This document shows, piece by piece, positions 17,266 to 26,466 of a stretch of 64,000 nucleotides of DNA (position 1 is the stretch's first letter; the number at the start of each line of letters is the position of its first letter). The DNA lies in NCBI RefSeq assembly GCF_018141165.1, contig NZ_CP058557.1, positions 1-64,000 of the forward strand, read 5' to 3'. The notes under the pieces were generated by a model, which worked only from the letters and a program-made list of their open reading frames with translations, was not told the DNA's origin and searched no databases. Origin of the DNA: Alkaliphilus sp. B6464 (GTDB lineage: Bacteria; Bacillota; Clostridia; Peptostreptococcales; Natronincolaceae). The position numbers were made by a program, and so were the translations under genes.

Positions 17266-19050
17266 TTACGGAAACACAAGGCATTTAGCAAATAACTCTT
17301 CATAGCATTCAGAAGCTCCAAGTTCTATATAATCTATTTCCTTTGCTAAGACTTCCATTTCTTTTCTTACATCAATAGACATTAAGGCCATATAGGCTCC
17401 AGTCTTTGAAGAGTTACCTACATATACTAATTTATTTCTTACTTCTTCAGGCAATATTCCTACTCCTATTAGACTATCAGCTGGTAGATGAGCACCAAAT
17501 TGTCCTGCTATCATAACGCTATCCAACTGTTGGATTTCAATATTTGCCTGCTTCAGCAATGCATAAAAGCCAGATAGTATAGCGCCCTTGGCTAGTTGTA
17601 CTTGACGAAGGTCCCCTTGTGTAATCAGCAATTCTTTAGAGGCTTCAGCTAAAATAAATTCACGTTTTATACCATTCAATTTAAGCATATTATAGCGATA
17701 GTCAGCTTCATCCAGCCCATCTAGCTTTATAAAGGCACCACTCTTTTTCACAATACCTGTTTGCAGAAGCTCCCTCACGGCTGCCAAAATACCACTCCCA
17801 CATATTCCAATGGCTTCCTGATCTCCTATAACTTTAAGTTTAATACCTTCTTCTGTAATCCTTACATCTTCAATAGCACCCTCTGCCGCTCTCATACCTG
17901 AACTAATATTCATTCCCTCCAAAGCTGGCCCAGCGGCACAGGAGCAGGATAACAATTTGCCATTACTTGATAAAATTATTTCACCATTAGTTCCTATATC
18001 TACAAATAAAACATTTTCTTTTAATTTATGTAGCTGACAAATATATGCACCAGCCACAATATCAGCACCAATATATGCTGAAACGGAGGGAAGACAATAT
18101 AAGATAGCATTTTCTCCAACCATCAAGCCAATTTCTTCAGCCCGTAAAGTTTTTGATTTTATGAATGCAGGAGAATAGGGAGCCTTGCCAATGGATGCTG
18201 CCTCGATCCCCAGGAGAAAGTGAAGCATGGTGGTGTTCCCTGCAGCAGAGATTTCATAAATATTTTCCCTGTCTATTCCTGCTTGGGTGCTTATATCCCC
18301 TATCATTTCATTTAATACGGCAACTATCTCCTGCTGAAGCTTTTCCCCAGCCTCCATTGGATGTTCTATGACATATGTAATTCTCGTTAAAACATCCAGT
18401 CCATATTTTTTTTGAGGGTTAAGCCTTGAAGCTATTGCCAGTTCTTCCCCTGTTATTATATCGATTAGGGCTGCAACAATAGTTGTGGTCCCAATATCAA
18501 TTGCCACTCCATAAAGGCGGTCAGTTGTATCACCTATCTCAATACCAATTAGTTCTTCATCGTACAGTATACCGGTAACCTTTCCGTAAGAGGCATCCAG
18601 CTGATGCAATAATCTCCAGCTGATGCCTTCAATTCCAAAGGCTTCCCTTAAAGAATCCTCATAGGCTATTTGCCTGCCAAGAGTGGGCTTTTCAACCTCT
18701 CTGAGAACCTTTTTAATTGCAGGCTTAAAGTTAAATCCGGGCATATAGCCCTTTGTAAGTATCTCATGTCTTCCTTCCATTTGCAGAAGCTCTATAGTTA
18801 TATCCTTCTGAGGAACTACAAAACAGGAAAGCCTGATACCGTCAGCAATTTCCTCCTGCTTCAAAAGCTTACCTTCTGTTTCTGACATTTGAGGAAGCTC
18901 ACCCTCAAGTAATCTTATCTTGCATTTTCCACAGGAGCCCTTTCCATTGCAAGGATTGTCAATAAATATATCCTTCTCTATTAAAAGCTGCATTAAATCC
19001 TTATTCGGTATATACTCGATATTCTTATTATAAATTGATATTTTAGGCAT
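17266..19050 (-). CDS. RACo-like corrinoid-protein reductive activator (ASKHA, 2Fe-2S)
   Basis: A 594-residue protein. Residues 1-95 form a [2Fe-2S] ferredoxin domain with CNGKGSCGKC near residue 34 and the last Cys in RLSC near 75. The remainder is the ASKHA ATPase core of the RACo/RamA-like reactivators, with IDIGTTTIVAALID near 184 and LFVDIGTNGEIIL near 347. These enzymes use ATP to return inactive cob(II)alamin in a corrinoid protein to cob(I)alamin. It lies between two UroD-type methyltransferases and downstream of a corrinoid protein, so its client is evident. Confidence 0.9.
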   Translation of the reverse strand: MPKISIYNKNIEYIPNKDLMQLLIEKDIFIDNPCNGKGSCGKCKIRLLEGELPQMSETEGKLLKQEEIADGIRLSCFVVPQKDITIELLQMEGRHEILTKGYMPGFNFKPAIKKVLREVEKPTLGRQIAYEDSLREAFGIEGISWRLLHQLDASYGKVTGILYDEELIGIEIGDTTDRLYGVAIDIGTTTIVAALIDIITGEELAIASRLNPQKKYGLDVLTRITYVIEHPMEAGEKLQQEIVAVLNEMIGDISTQAGIDRENIYEISAAGNTTMLHFLLGIEAASIGKAPYSPAFIKSKTLRAEEIGLMVGENAILYCLPSVSAYIGADIVAGAYICQLHKLKENVLFVDIGTNGEIILSSNGKLLSCSCAAGPALEGMNISSGMRAAEGAIEDVRITEEGIKLKVIGDQEAIGICGSGILAAVRELLQTGIVKKSGAFIKLDGLDEADYRYNMLKLNGIKREFILAEASKELLITQGDLRQVQLAKGAILSGFYALLKQANIEIQQLDSVMIAGQFGAHLPADSLIGVGILPEEVRNKLVYVGNSSKTGAYMALMSIDVRKEMEVLAKEIDYIELGASECYEELFAKCLVFP

Positions 19051-19056
19051 CTATTA

Positions 19057-20073
19057 TTACAGCTCCTTTGTTAAAACCTCCAACATTGACTTTACATTTT
19101 TTAATGGCGACTTCATCCCCAACCCACATGCCGGCGATATTATATTGGCTCCGTCCTTAGCACATTTTTTTGTCAGTTCTGCAATTCTTCCAGGCTCTCC
19201 AAATTCAATAGTATATGTACTAACATTACCCATTAGCAGTCTATCTGGCAGGTTTTCCTTTGCTTCCTTCATGCTGACTATAGAATCAAAGCTTAAGACA
19301 TCACTTTTAAGCTTATTTACCTCAGCATAAGCATTCTTCATTTGACCGCATATATGCACAATCGTCGAGATTCCTGCTCTTTTCACACTATCAATAATTT
19401 TATTTATATAAGCTACAGTAAATTCATCAAATAGCTTGGGCCCTAAGATTTCCCCCGTGCCACTGGGGTCGGAAATTGCTATAATATCCGCACCAGCCTC
19501 TATTTGTTCTTCAGCAAAGGCTATTAGCTGGTCAGTGATAAAAGCCATAAATTCATGGGCTTCCTTATTAGATTTTCTTAGCTCCTTATAAAGGGCCACA
19601 GGTTCCATTATGGAGCTGGCTGTGCTGATAGGTCCTGTTATATTGCCTATAATCGGCACATTGCTGTCCTTTGTCCTCAGAAGCTTAATTGCATCTAAAA
19701 CTACCTTTACCCTTCCCTGTTTATGGTTTATTGGATAAATATGTCTCCATTCCTTAACAGAACTAATTGTATATTCAATGACATGAGGCTCGAAAATGCT
19801 TGTCCCCATGTCAACCCCAGCTCCAAACTCCTCTGCCTCAATGGTCATGCAAAAGGGTACACCATAGTTTTCAAAGCATCCTGCTTCATAAACTGCGGCT
19901 GCTAAATCAGCCATCATTTCAGAATTCATATGGGCCTCCGGAAGGCCTATCCCCACATCTTCGATTAGCTCCATAGTTACCATATTCATCATACCGCCTG
20001 GGCATATGCATGGTGGTCTGTCAACCTCTTCTCTGTTGAGGACCTTCTTTAATCTCTCCTTTGGCGATAGCAT
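19057..20073 (-). CDS. UroD-superfamily (MtaA-like) methyltransferase
   Basis: A 338-residue member of the MtaA/UroD superfamily starting LSPKERLKKVLNREEVDRPP, the usual N-terminal helix. The zinc motif is IVHICGQMKNAY near residue 238 with the third ligand in SPACGLGMKSP near residue 315, so the metal site looks complete. GNITGPISTASSIM near 145 is also typical. It lies 6 bases from the reactivator gene and 17 from the corrinoid protein gene. Likely the methyl transferase partner of the neighbouring corrinoid protein. Confidence 0.87.
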   Translation of the reverse strand: MLSPKERLKKVLNREEVDRPPCICPGGMMNMVTMELIEDVGIGLPEAHMNSEMMADLAAAVYEAGCFENYGVPFCMTIEAEEFGAGVDMGTSIFEPHVIEYTISSVKEWRHIYPINHKQGRVKVVLDAIKLLRTKDSNVPIIGNITGPISTASSIMEPVALYKELRKSNKEAHEFMAFITDQLIAFAEEQIEAGADIIAISDPSGTGEILGPKLFDEFTVAYINKIIDSVKRAGISTIVHICGQMKNAYAEVNKLKSDVLSFDSIVSMKEAKENLPDRLLMGNVSTYTIEFGEPGRIAELTKKCAKDGANIISPACGLGMKSPLKNVKSMLEVLTKEL

Positions 20074-20090
20074 AAAAATACACTCCTTTG

Positions 20091-20750
20091 CTATGCTATA
20101 TTAAGCAGATTTTTTAGTAATTTAACGGCTTCAACTGCATTGGAAGAATAACCGTCTGCACCTATTGTGTCTGCAAATTTTTTTGAAATTGGCCCTCCGC
20201 CTATTACTACCTTTACCTGTTCTCTGATTCCAGCCTCTTTCAATAGGGCTACAACCGTCCCCATTCCCGACATAGTTGTTGTCATCAGGGTTGACAGACA
20301 TACAAAGGAAGCATTAACAGCTATAGCCTTATCTACAAAGTTCTGCAAGGGAACATCCCTGCCTAAATCATGCATTTCAAAGCCAGCTGTTTCCAGCATA
20401 ATTTTAACCAGATTTTTACCTATATCATGGGTATCACCCTCAACTACTCCTATCACACCCTTTGGCCTTTCTTTATTCAGCTCACTTGCCGGGAGATGTG
20501 GTCTTAGTATCGACAAACCTTCGTACATTGCATCTGAGCAAAGCAATATATCCGTAACGAAGTATTCCTCCTCTTCATACAATTGATCTGCCCGATTCAT
20601 GCCATCAACAAGGCCGTCCATAATACCTTCAAAGGCCGGGTATCCTGCTTTAATATACTCATTGCAGGCTTCAATAACCTCTTCCTCCTCCATGTTAACT
20701 ACACCATCAGATAATTTTTTTAATAAGCTCTCCTTTAATATTGCCATCAT
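20091..20750 (-). CDS. Corrinoid protein (MtbC/MttC-like)
   Basis: A B12-binding methyl-carrier protein of about 219 residues. An N-terminal cap of four helices (residues 1-85) precedes the Rossmann-like cobalamin domain. The lower-ligand signature GDTHDIGKNLVKIML near residue 104 supplies the His that coordinates cobalt, and VVIGGGPISKKFAD near 180 is the second conserved loop. It accepts a methyl group from a substrate and passes it to an acceptor methyltransferase. GGAG at 20756-20759 serves the ATG at 20750 (or the next ATG at 20747) rather than the GTG further out. Central member of this operon. Confidence 0.93.
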   Translation of the reverse strand: MMAILKESLLKKLSDGVVNMEEEEVIEACNEYIKAGYPAFEGIMDGLVDGMNRADQLYEEEEYFVTDILLCSDAMYEGLSILRPHLPASELNKERPKGVIGVVEGDTHDIGKNLVKIMLETAGFEMHDLGRDVPLQNFVDKAIAVNASFVCLSTLMTTTMSGMGTVVALLKEAGIREQVKVVIGGGPISKKFADTIGADGYSSNAVEAVKLLKNLLNIA

Positions 20751-20807
20751 TTTCACTCCATTCTACATAGAAGCTATTTTTTAATTTTCAGGATAACTAT
20801 AAATATA

Positions 20808-21677
20808 TCAAAGTAAATCAATAGCTTTTATAATGCCGTTTTTCAATTCAAAGCCCTTATTTTTAACGCACATCTGCCCAGTAAATTTGGCCTTGCCAAT
20901 AATCCTTTTACAGCCCTCTGAATACCCTACAGCTTCTCCTAAATCTATATCCCTCCAGACGGCTTTTTCTGTTCCTAGTAATGCAAAGGCGGTTTTGGGG
21001 CAAAGCAGCATAATTGCTTTATCCTTTAGGACAGCTTCAACCCTTTTAAATAAAGGATAAGTGAACCTCTCCACCACCTCTTCAGAAAGCTTGGGCCCCA
21101 ATATATTTAGGCCCCCGATGGAATCGCCATAGCTTATCATATTGACCCCTGATTTTTGAGCCTCCTCTATAAAGCCTAATATTTCTTTTTGTAGCTTTTC
21201 AAATATCTTCTGCATAACTTCTGGCTGTTTCTTTAATATTTTAAAAAGGTATCTAGCATCCATCAAAGTATTTAAAATTGTAAAAGGTCCTGAAACATAT
21301 AAAATTACATCCTCGCCCTTTTCTCTTAAATACCTACAAGCTTTCAGAACCCCTGCAATCCGTCCCTTTGAAAAATCTATTTCTGGCAGCTTTAAAAGTT
21401 CTTCGGCAGTAGTGCATATGTACTCCTTAGCCCTTGGGCCAATATTTTCATCTCCATAATTTATAATTCCTCCCAGAGCCTCTGCCTCAAGGGTATGACA
21501 AAAAGGAAGCTCACAAAATTCGGCATTATCACGTTTCTTTATAGCAATAGCCAGCTTTGCCATAGCTTCCCATTCTTTATAGGCCTCTGGAAACTTTAAA
21601 TTTATATTTTCTGTAACTATGGTGCCAACACCTTCAAAATAGTCATAGGTGCACTGAAAATCAATAATTTTGCTCAT
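20808..21677 (-). CDS. Divergent UroD-superfamily methyltransferase-like protein
   Basis: A 289-residue protein, about 50 residues shorter than its two paralogues in the operon. It aligns by eye with them (CELPFCHTLEAEALGG corresponds to PFCMTIEAEEFGAG in the 338-residue protein). The canonical HxC zinc motif is not kept: the equivalent reads IMLLCPKTAF, with Leu in place of His, while a later Cys occurs in GQMCVKNKG. It may bind zinc differently, be a substrate-binding MT1 of new type, or be non-catalytic. It is the first gene of the operon. Confidence 0.75.
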   Translation of the reverse strand: MSKIIDFQCTYDYFEGVGTIVTENINLKFPEAYKEWEAMAKLAIAIKKRDNAEFCELPFCHTLEAEALGGIINYGDENIGPRAKEYICTTAEELLKLPEIDFSKGRIAGVLKACRYLREKGEDVILYVSGPFTILNTLMDARYLFKILKKQPEVMQKIFEKLQKEILGFIEEAQKSGVNMISYGDSIGGLNILGPKLSEEVVERFTYPLFKRVEAVLKDKAIMLLCPKTAFALLGTEKAVWRDIDLGEAVGYSEGCKRIIGKAKFTGQMCVKNKGFELKNGIIKAIDLL

Positions 21678-21941
21678 ATTAATCTCCTCAAGTCATTTTA
21701 AAATGGCTAAAGCTTATAAAATATCTAAACCCTAACCACACTAGATAATAATTTAATTATTGTTGATTAGGCTTTAAGGCTTGTATTTTTTTCCATTGTA
21801 CATTATTATTTTATCATCTTAAGAATTTTCCTTCTAATAGATGTTTTCTATTGAAAAATTAGATGTTATAGATATTGCATATAGATTCAAAATCACTGAA
21901 TTTCATGGGAATTATACAGAAAAAATAAAGAAGTCTAAAAA

Positions 21942-21968
21942 AATACCAATGTATACAACATTGGTATT
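21942..21968 (-). terminator. Terminator of the J-domain protein gene
   Basis: AATACCAATG pairs with CATTGGTATT around a 7-base loop, and on the minus strand the stem is followed by TTTTTTTAG. It lies 44 bases after the stop of the J-domain gene. The rest of the 21678-22011 gap (334 bases) is AT-rich without visible genes and includes the promoter side of the methyltransferase operon. Confidence 0.85.
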
Positions 21969-22011
21969 ATATTTGTTATGAAATTCTATAAATCTTTCTG
22001 TAACTTATGTC

Positions 22012-22791
22012 TTATATATTTTTATATCGTTGTATATTATCATCACTTAAAAACTCATAGGCAGCAGTAATCTCTTGAAACCTCTTTGTCGCATCTGGAA
22101 GCTTACTCAAATCTGGATGATATTCCTTTGCCTTTCTTCTATAAGCACTTTTTATTTGCTGTTTATCTGCATCATATGATACACCTAAAACATCACAGCT
22201 TCTTTCATACTTATTTTTAAAGTCAACAGTGGGATTTACATAGCCTTGACCATATGATCCCTGGCTTCCATAACCGCCATAGCCTCCCTGCCCTCTTTGA
22301 TAGTTTTGTTGATACCATTGTTGCTTAAACCTTTCTTCCCATTGTCTTTGCTGTTCATAATAACGGCGCTGTTCTTCTCTAATCCTTTCCTCTTCAGCTC
22401 TTTTGTAAGCCTCTTTATAATGGTTAAAAGCTTTATATTTATATTTTTCCTCATCCATAAGGTAATTAGCAGTATTAAATAAAAATTCCGTTATAATATA
22501 TTTTTGATATTTTAAGTAAGATGCTAATTTACCCCCAAGCATTAAAAATCCAAGCAAGATCGATATAGTTGAAAATCCAATAGGATTTGCCAATATTCTA
22601 AAGCCTAAATTAGCAAACAACAAGAAAAGCAAACAGCCACCCATACTTGCTATCACTAAACAGCCTTTGAAAAATTTTCCTGTGTATAACACTATGTTCT
22701 CTATCAAATGTATCAAACTATCAATTATTGCAGAAATCACCTTAGCTGTTCCATATAAAATTTTACCTGAAATCTTCTTAATTATCTTCAT
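22012..22791 (-). CDS. Membrane-anchored DnaJ-domain protein
   Basis: A 259-residue protein with two membrane segments near residues 42-62 and 71-92, a charged coiled-coil-like stretch, a low-complexity linker rich in Gln, Tyr and Gly (about 135-185, including [16 protein letters not shown]), and a C-terminal J domain (about 195-259) with the HPD tripeptide in [11 protein letters not shown] domains stimulate Hsp70 ATPase, so this would recruit DnaK to the membrane. It is not the canonical DnaJ, since the J domain is C-terminal and no zinc-finger or substrate domains exist. A zinc-ribbon membrane protein lies just upstream on the same strand. Confidence 0.88.
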   Translation of the reverse strand: MKIIKKISGKILYGTAKVISAIIDSLIHLIENIVLYTGKFFKGCLVIASMGGCLLFLLFANLGFRILANPIGFSTISILLGFLMLGGKLASYLKYQKYIITEFLFNTANYLMDEEKYKYKAFNHYKEAYKRAEEERIREEQRRYYEQQRQWEERFKQQWYQQNYQRGQGGYGGYGSQGSYGQGYVNPTVDFKNKYERSCDVLGVSYDADKQQIKSAYRRKAKEYHPDLSKLPDATKRFQEITAAYEFLSDDNIQRYKNI

Positions 22792-22841
22792 CTACAGTTA
22801 TTTTCTCCTTATCGTATTCAGTTTTATCAAAAGCTACCTGA

Positions 22842-23234
22842 CTATGTATTCTTAATAAACTTATCTTTACACTTTGGGCATGTAATCTTGATTTTCCCTT
22901 TGCCCTTCGGAACCCTCACCATGGTCTTGCACTTGCTACACTTATAATATTTGTGAGTCTTTGAGCCTTTAATACGGCTTTGGACTTTTTTAAGCCTAGA
23001 GTAAATAGGACTTATAAATATTGCAAACTTATAATTCTCCTTACTGCGTTTTCTTACATCCTTCGAGAGTGCTCTATATCCAGCTGCAAATAACGGAATA
23101 TAGCCTACAGTACTTAATGCTGCTATTCCAGCAAGCTGGCCTATCAATGTTAAAACTAATGACAGCACAAGTAAATAAATAGAGAGCTGATCTCCTCCAT
23201 ATCTCCCCAGCATAAACTTTCTTAACCAATTCAT
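22842..23234 (-). CDS. Zinc-ribbon membrane protein of unknown function
   Basis: About 130 residues. Two hydrophobic segments occupy roughly residues 17-60, followed by a basic stretch and a C-terminal zinc ribbon with CSKC near residue 97 and CPKC near residue 119. I prefer the ATG at 23232-23234, which gives MNWLRKFMLGRYGGD and sits about 9 bases from AGGGG; upstream GTG and ATG codons are also possible. It lies 50 bases before the membrane J-domain gene and the two were probably made together. The biochemical role is unknown; similar small proteins accompany J-domain membrane proteins in clostridia, which I state from memory. Confidence 0.75.
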   Translation of the reverse strand: MNWLRKFMLGRYGGDQLSIYLLVLSLVLTLIGQLAGIAALSTVGYIPLFAAGYRALSKDVRKRSKENYKFAIFISPIYSRLKKVQSRIKGSKTHKYYKCSKCKTMVRVPKGKGKIKITCPKCKDKFIKNT

Positions 23235-23646
23235 CGCCATCACCCCTAGTAAATATTAAGTTTTATATCTTGTAGTGTATCATAGAATGATTATGCCATA
23301 ATATAATCCCACTAACCCTTTTAATAATTATATATTTTAAAATGCTATATCTCAAGTATGAAAACTGCCATCATATGAAAACAAAGGTATCAAGATTTCT
23401 CATCTCAATGCCTTTGAATTTTCTTTATCTAATTTCTGTACTATCTGAGATGCAGGATATACCCATAATCTGTTGTACTCATCAATAATCATTTGATATT
23501 ACAAATCACCAAGTCCATGTTCTGGGAAAAGTGACAATAAGTCAACTATGAGAGAATGTTCACAGGATATTTTGATTCAATTTTCTCTTGCAGATTCTTG
23601 ATTGTATCTTTCGGTTGGATATAACGGTGCAAGCCACTTTTCGCTC
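23235..23646. other. Gap between valS and the zinc-ribbon gene
   Basis: About 410 bases. The minus strand holds a short open piece, IIDEYNRLWVYPASQIVQKL at about 23410-23500, flanked by stops and without start signals. This may be a decayed gene tail, not recognised. No hairpin terminator for valS was evident. Confidence 0.35.
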
Positions 23647-26013
23647 TTATTGAATTATTTTTATTTCCTTAGCTCTGCAACAAGCCCTAATATCACGAAT
23701 GGTTTGTTTAAACATCTCAACATATTTGATATCGGATTTAATAACAACCTCATCTATTTCTGCTTTCATTGATAAAGCATTCTCAGACTTATACTTTCTT
23801 GCATCAGCGATAATGTCCTTTAGCTTCTCTCCAAAAAGAATAATCTCATCGTCAATAGGTTTTTCAGCTTCCCAATACAACTTGTGTAAAGAAATACTAT
23901 TCTCATTCTGTCTAAAGAATTCTTGATAAATATATTCGGTGATATGTGGAACGTAAATAGCGTATAACTTTAATATATTAAGCATGCAATAATATAGGGC
24001 ATATTGTGCTGATTGTCGCTCTTTATATCCATGTATTTCGGGTTGATATAGACGATCTTTAACAATCTCAAGATAATAGTCACATAGATCCTTCCAGAAG
24101 AAATCATCAATTTCATGTCGGGCTGGTCCTATTTCATATTGGTCAAGGAGCTGTCTTGCATTAATAGTAGTTTGTTTACATCTCTCGATTATCCACCTGT
24201 CTACAGGCATTAGATCCACATCAGCATTGAGGTTAATGTCCTGTAAATGATATATTGAAAATTTAAATGCATTCCATAGCTTTGTGATAAATCTCTTGGC
24301 TATACCTAATTCATCAATTGAGAAAAATGTGTCTGTTCCAAGTTTCGAATTAGCAGCCCAATATCTTATAACATCAGCAGACTGGTTTTCAATAAGCAAT
24401 TTTGGTGATACCTCAGAGTTGCTCTTTGATTTGCTAATTTTCTCTCCTTTTTTAGCAAGAACAAAACCACAAACCATTATATCCTTCCAAGGAATTTGGC
24501 CCGTATGGTAAAGACTTTTAACTATAGTATAAAATGCCCATGTACGTATAATTTCATGAGCCTGTGTCCTCAAACTCATTGGTAAAACTTTATTTGAAAT
24601 ATCATTTTTTTCGCCCCATTTTGCATTTATCTGAGGAGTAACTGATGAAGTAGCCCATGTATCAAAAACCGAACTCTCAGGCACAAATTCTTCACACCCG
24701 CAATAACAGGGCTTGTTAGGTTTTGTTTCAAGAGGATTTATAGGCAACATCTCTTCATCTGCAATTATAACCTTACCACAATTTTTGCAATACCATATTG
24801 GGAAAGGAACACCAAAGTAACGCTGACGGGAGATACACCAGTCCCACTTAAGATTTTCAACCCATAATACGTATCTGTTTTTCATATATTCTGGATACCA
24901 ATTGATTTCATCAGCAGCTTTTAAAAATAGCTCTTTATTAGTAAGAATATCAATATACCACTGTTTTGACGGCAAAATCTCAATTTCCTTTCCGCAACGT
25001 TCGTGTACAGCAACAGTATGTGTGATACTTTTTGACCCTAAAAGAAATCCATTTTCTGAAAGTAGGCTAATAATCCGTTTCCGAGCTACTAAGACCTTTA
25101 ATCCTCCGATTAGCGGAACACTTTCGTCTATTGTACCATCAGGTAGAATAACTTTCCGATAGGGCAGTTTGTGAGTCTCATACCATTCCACATCAGTGCT
25201 GTCACTAAAGGTCGCACACATAACTACACCTGTTCCTTTATCAATATCAACCTTATCATCTGTCAATATAGGAATTTCATAGTCATATAAAGGAACAATA
25301 GCATTTTTTCCAATATATCTTTTATATCTATCATCCTCTGGGTTTACAAATAGACAAACACAACCATATAGTAATTCAGGTCTTGTTGTAGCTACTACTA
25401 ATCCTTCTTCACCTATCTTAAATTTAACGTAATTAAAGGTAGTGTCCTTTTCAATAGACTCCAACTCTGCCTGGGCTATTGAAGTTTTACATTCAGTACA
25501 CCATAAAACTGGCGACTCCTTCATATATGCCTTTCCATCTTTCAAAAGTTTGATAAATGATTTTTGTGATATTCGCTGAACCATAGGGTTAATGGTTTCA
25601 TATTGAAGCGACCAGTCAACCGAGAAACCCAAAGACTGCCATAAATCTTTAAACTCTTTTTCGTATTTTGCAGAGGTTGTAATGCACCTTTTAATAAATT
25701 CGCTTCTCAGAAGGTCTTTTGCAATAATACCCTCCTCTTTTTCAACAAGCCTTTCTGTTGGTAATCCGTTGTCATCAAAACCAAAAGGATAAAAAACATT
25801 ATAGCCCTGCATTCGTTTGAAACGTGCTATCATTTCTGCCTGTGTATAAGAAAATATGTGTCCAATGTGCAGGCTACCACTAATAGTAGGTGGCGGCGTA
25901 TCAATAGAATAGATTTCATTTTGACTATCAACGTCAAAACTATAGATACTATTCTCTTTCCAAAAATTTTGCATCTCTTTTTCTACTTGCTTAAAGTCAT
26001 AGTTTTTCTGCAT
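23647..26013 (-). CDS. valS: Valyl-tRNA synthetase, short archaeal-like type
   Basis: A 788-residue class I synthetase. The HIGH motif is SGSLHIGHIFS near residue 34 and the KMSKS equivalent is GEKISKSKSN near residue 515. A zinc-binding insertion with CKNCGKVI and CYCGCEEF is present. It lacks the long C-terminal coiled coil of usual bacterial ValS (about 880 residues), which marks the shorter archaeal-type branch found in some clostridia. The ATG at 26011-26013 follows AGGAGG by seven bases. A T-box leader with a GTA (valine) specifier upstream independently supports the amino-acid assignment. A second canonical valS may exist elsewhere in the genome. Confidence 0.9.
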   Translation of the reverse strand: MQKNYDFKQVEKEMQNFWKENSIYSFDVDSQNEIYSIDTPPPTISGSLHIGHIFSYTQAEMIARFKRMQGYNVFYPFGFDDNGLPTERLVEKEEGIIAKDLLRSEFIKRCITTSAKYEKEFKDLWQSLGFSVDWSLQYETINPMVQRISQKSFIKLLKDGKAYMKESPVLWCTECKTSIAQAELESIEKDTTFNYVKFKIGEEGLVVATTRPELLYGCVCLFVNPEDDRYKRYIGKNAIVPLYDYEIPILTDDKVDIDKGTGVVMCATFSDSTDVEWYETHKLPYRKVILPDGTIDESVPLIGGLKVLVARKRIISLLSENGFLLGSKSITHTVAVHERCGKEIEILPSKQWYIDILTNKELFLKAADEINWYPEYMKNRYVLWVENLKWDWCISRQRYFGVPFPIWYCKNCGKVIIADEEMLPINPLETKPNKPCYCGCEEFVPESSVFDTWATSSVTPQINAKWGEKNDISNKVLPMSLRTQAHEIIRTWAFYTIVKSLYHTGQIPWKDIMVCGFVLAKKGEKISKSKSNSEVSPKLLIENQSADVIRYWAANSKLGTDTFFSIDELGIAKRFITKLWNAFKFSIYHLQDINLNADVDLMPVDRWIIERCKQTTINARQLLDQYEIGPARHEIDDFFWKDLCDYYLEIVKDRLYQPEIHGYKERQSAQYALYYCMLNILKLYAIYVPHITEYIYQEFFRQNENSISLHKLYWEAEKPIDDEIILFGEKLKDIIADARKYKSENALSMKAEIDEVVIKSDIKYVEMFKQTIRDIRACCRAKEIKIIQ

Positions 26014-26044
26014 GGTAATACCTCCTAAAATTTTACGAACACAA

Positions 26045-26345
26045 AACAAAAAGTCCGCCTAAAGCTTTCTAATGTTTAGCTTAGGGCGAACTGTATGCGT
26101 CCGTGGTACCACCTATATTCAGATATGACTATCTGCACTCTGCCAATACGGGATAGATTCATATTTAAATCATCCGATATTGCTTTCCTTTTAACGGTGG
26201 AAATTTCCGTTGAAGCCTACTAAGATTATATCTTTTCAGTTCACAGCTCAAAGGCTACTTCCATACTTCCGTCACGAAGATTTTCACCAACCATCTTCTC
26301 TCTATGCTTCGGGTGAGTATGTACTCCTCCTCGTCAACGCCATTT
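26045..26345 (-). promoter_or_regulatory. T-box riboswitch leader of valS
   Basis: On the minus strand the leader shows the stem I AG-bulge/GGTG loop (AGAGAG..GGTTGGTGAAAA, 26282-26307), a specifier region with GGAAGTAGCC whose GTA at 26256-26258 reads valine, and the T-box GGTGGTACCACGG at 26101-26113. The terminator stem follows at 26052-26092 (AGTTCGCCCTAAGC against GCTTTAGGCGGACT) and ends in TTTTTG. Uncharged tRNA-Val would stabilise the antiterminator and switch valS on. Confidence 0.9.
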
Positions 26346-26466
26346 TGTTCGTGTTCGTTTATATTATGATATTCTATTATGCTCAAAAAGTCAATATTTA
26401 TGTTGCTATTTTTTGAAAATTCAGGATTAAATTAGTATCAATACATCCAACAAAAACTCACACGTC

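Noticed and set aside
22236-22454. 72-codon minus-strand frame inside the J-domain gene
   Set aside because: Shadow of the repetitive linker-coding DNA; the main frame has clear domains.
26210-26416. 68-codon plus-strand open frame
   Set aside because: It lies inside the T-box leader, antisense to conserved RNA elements, and has no ribosome site.
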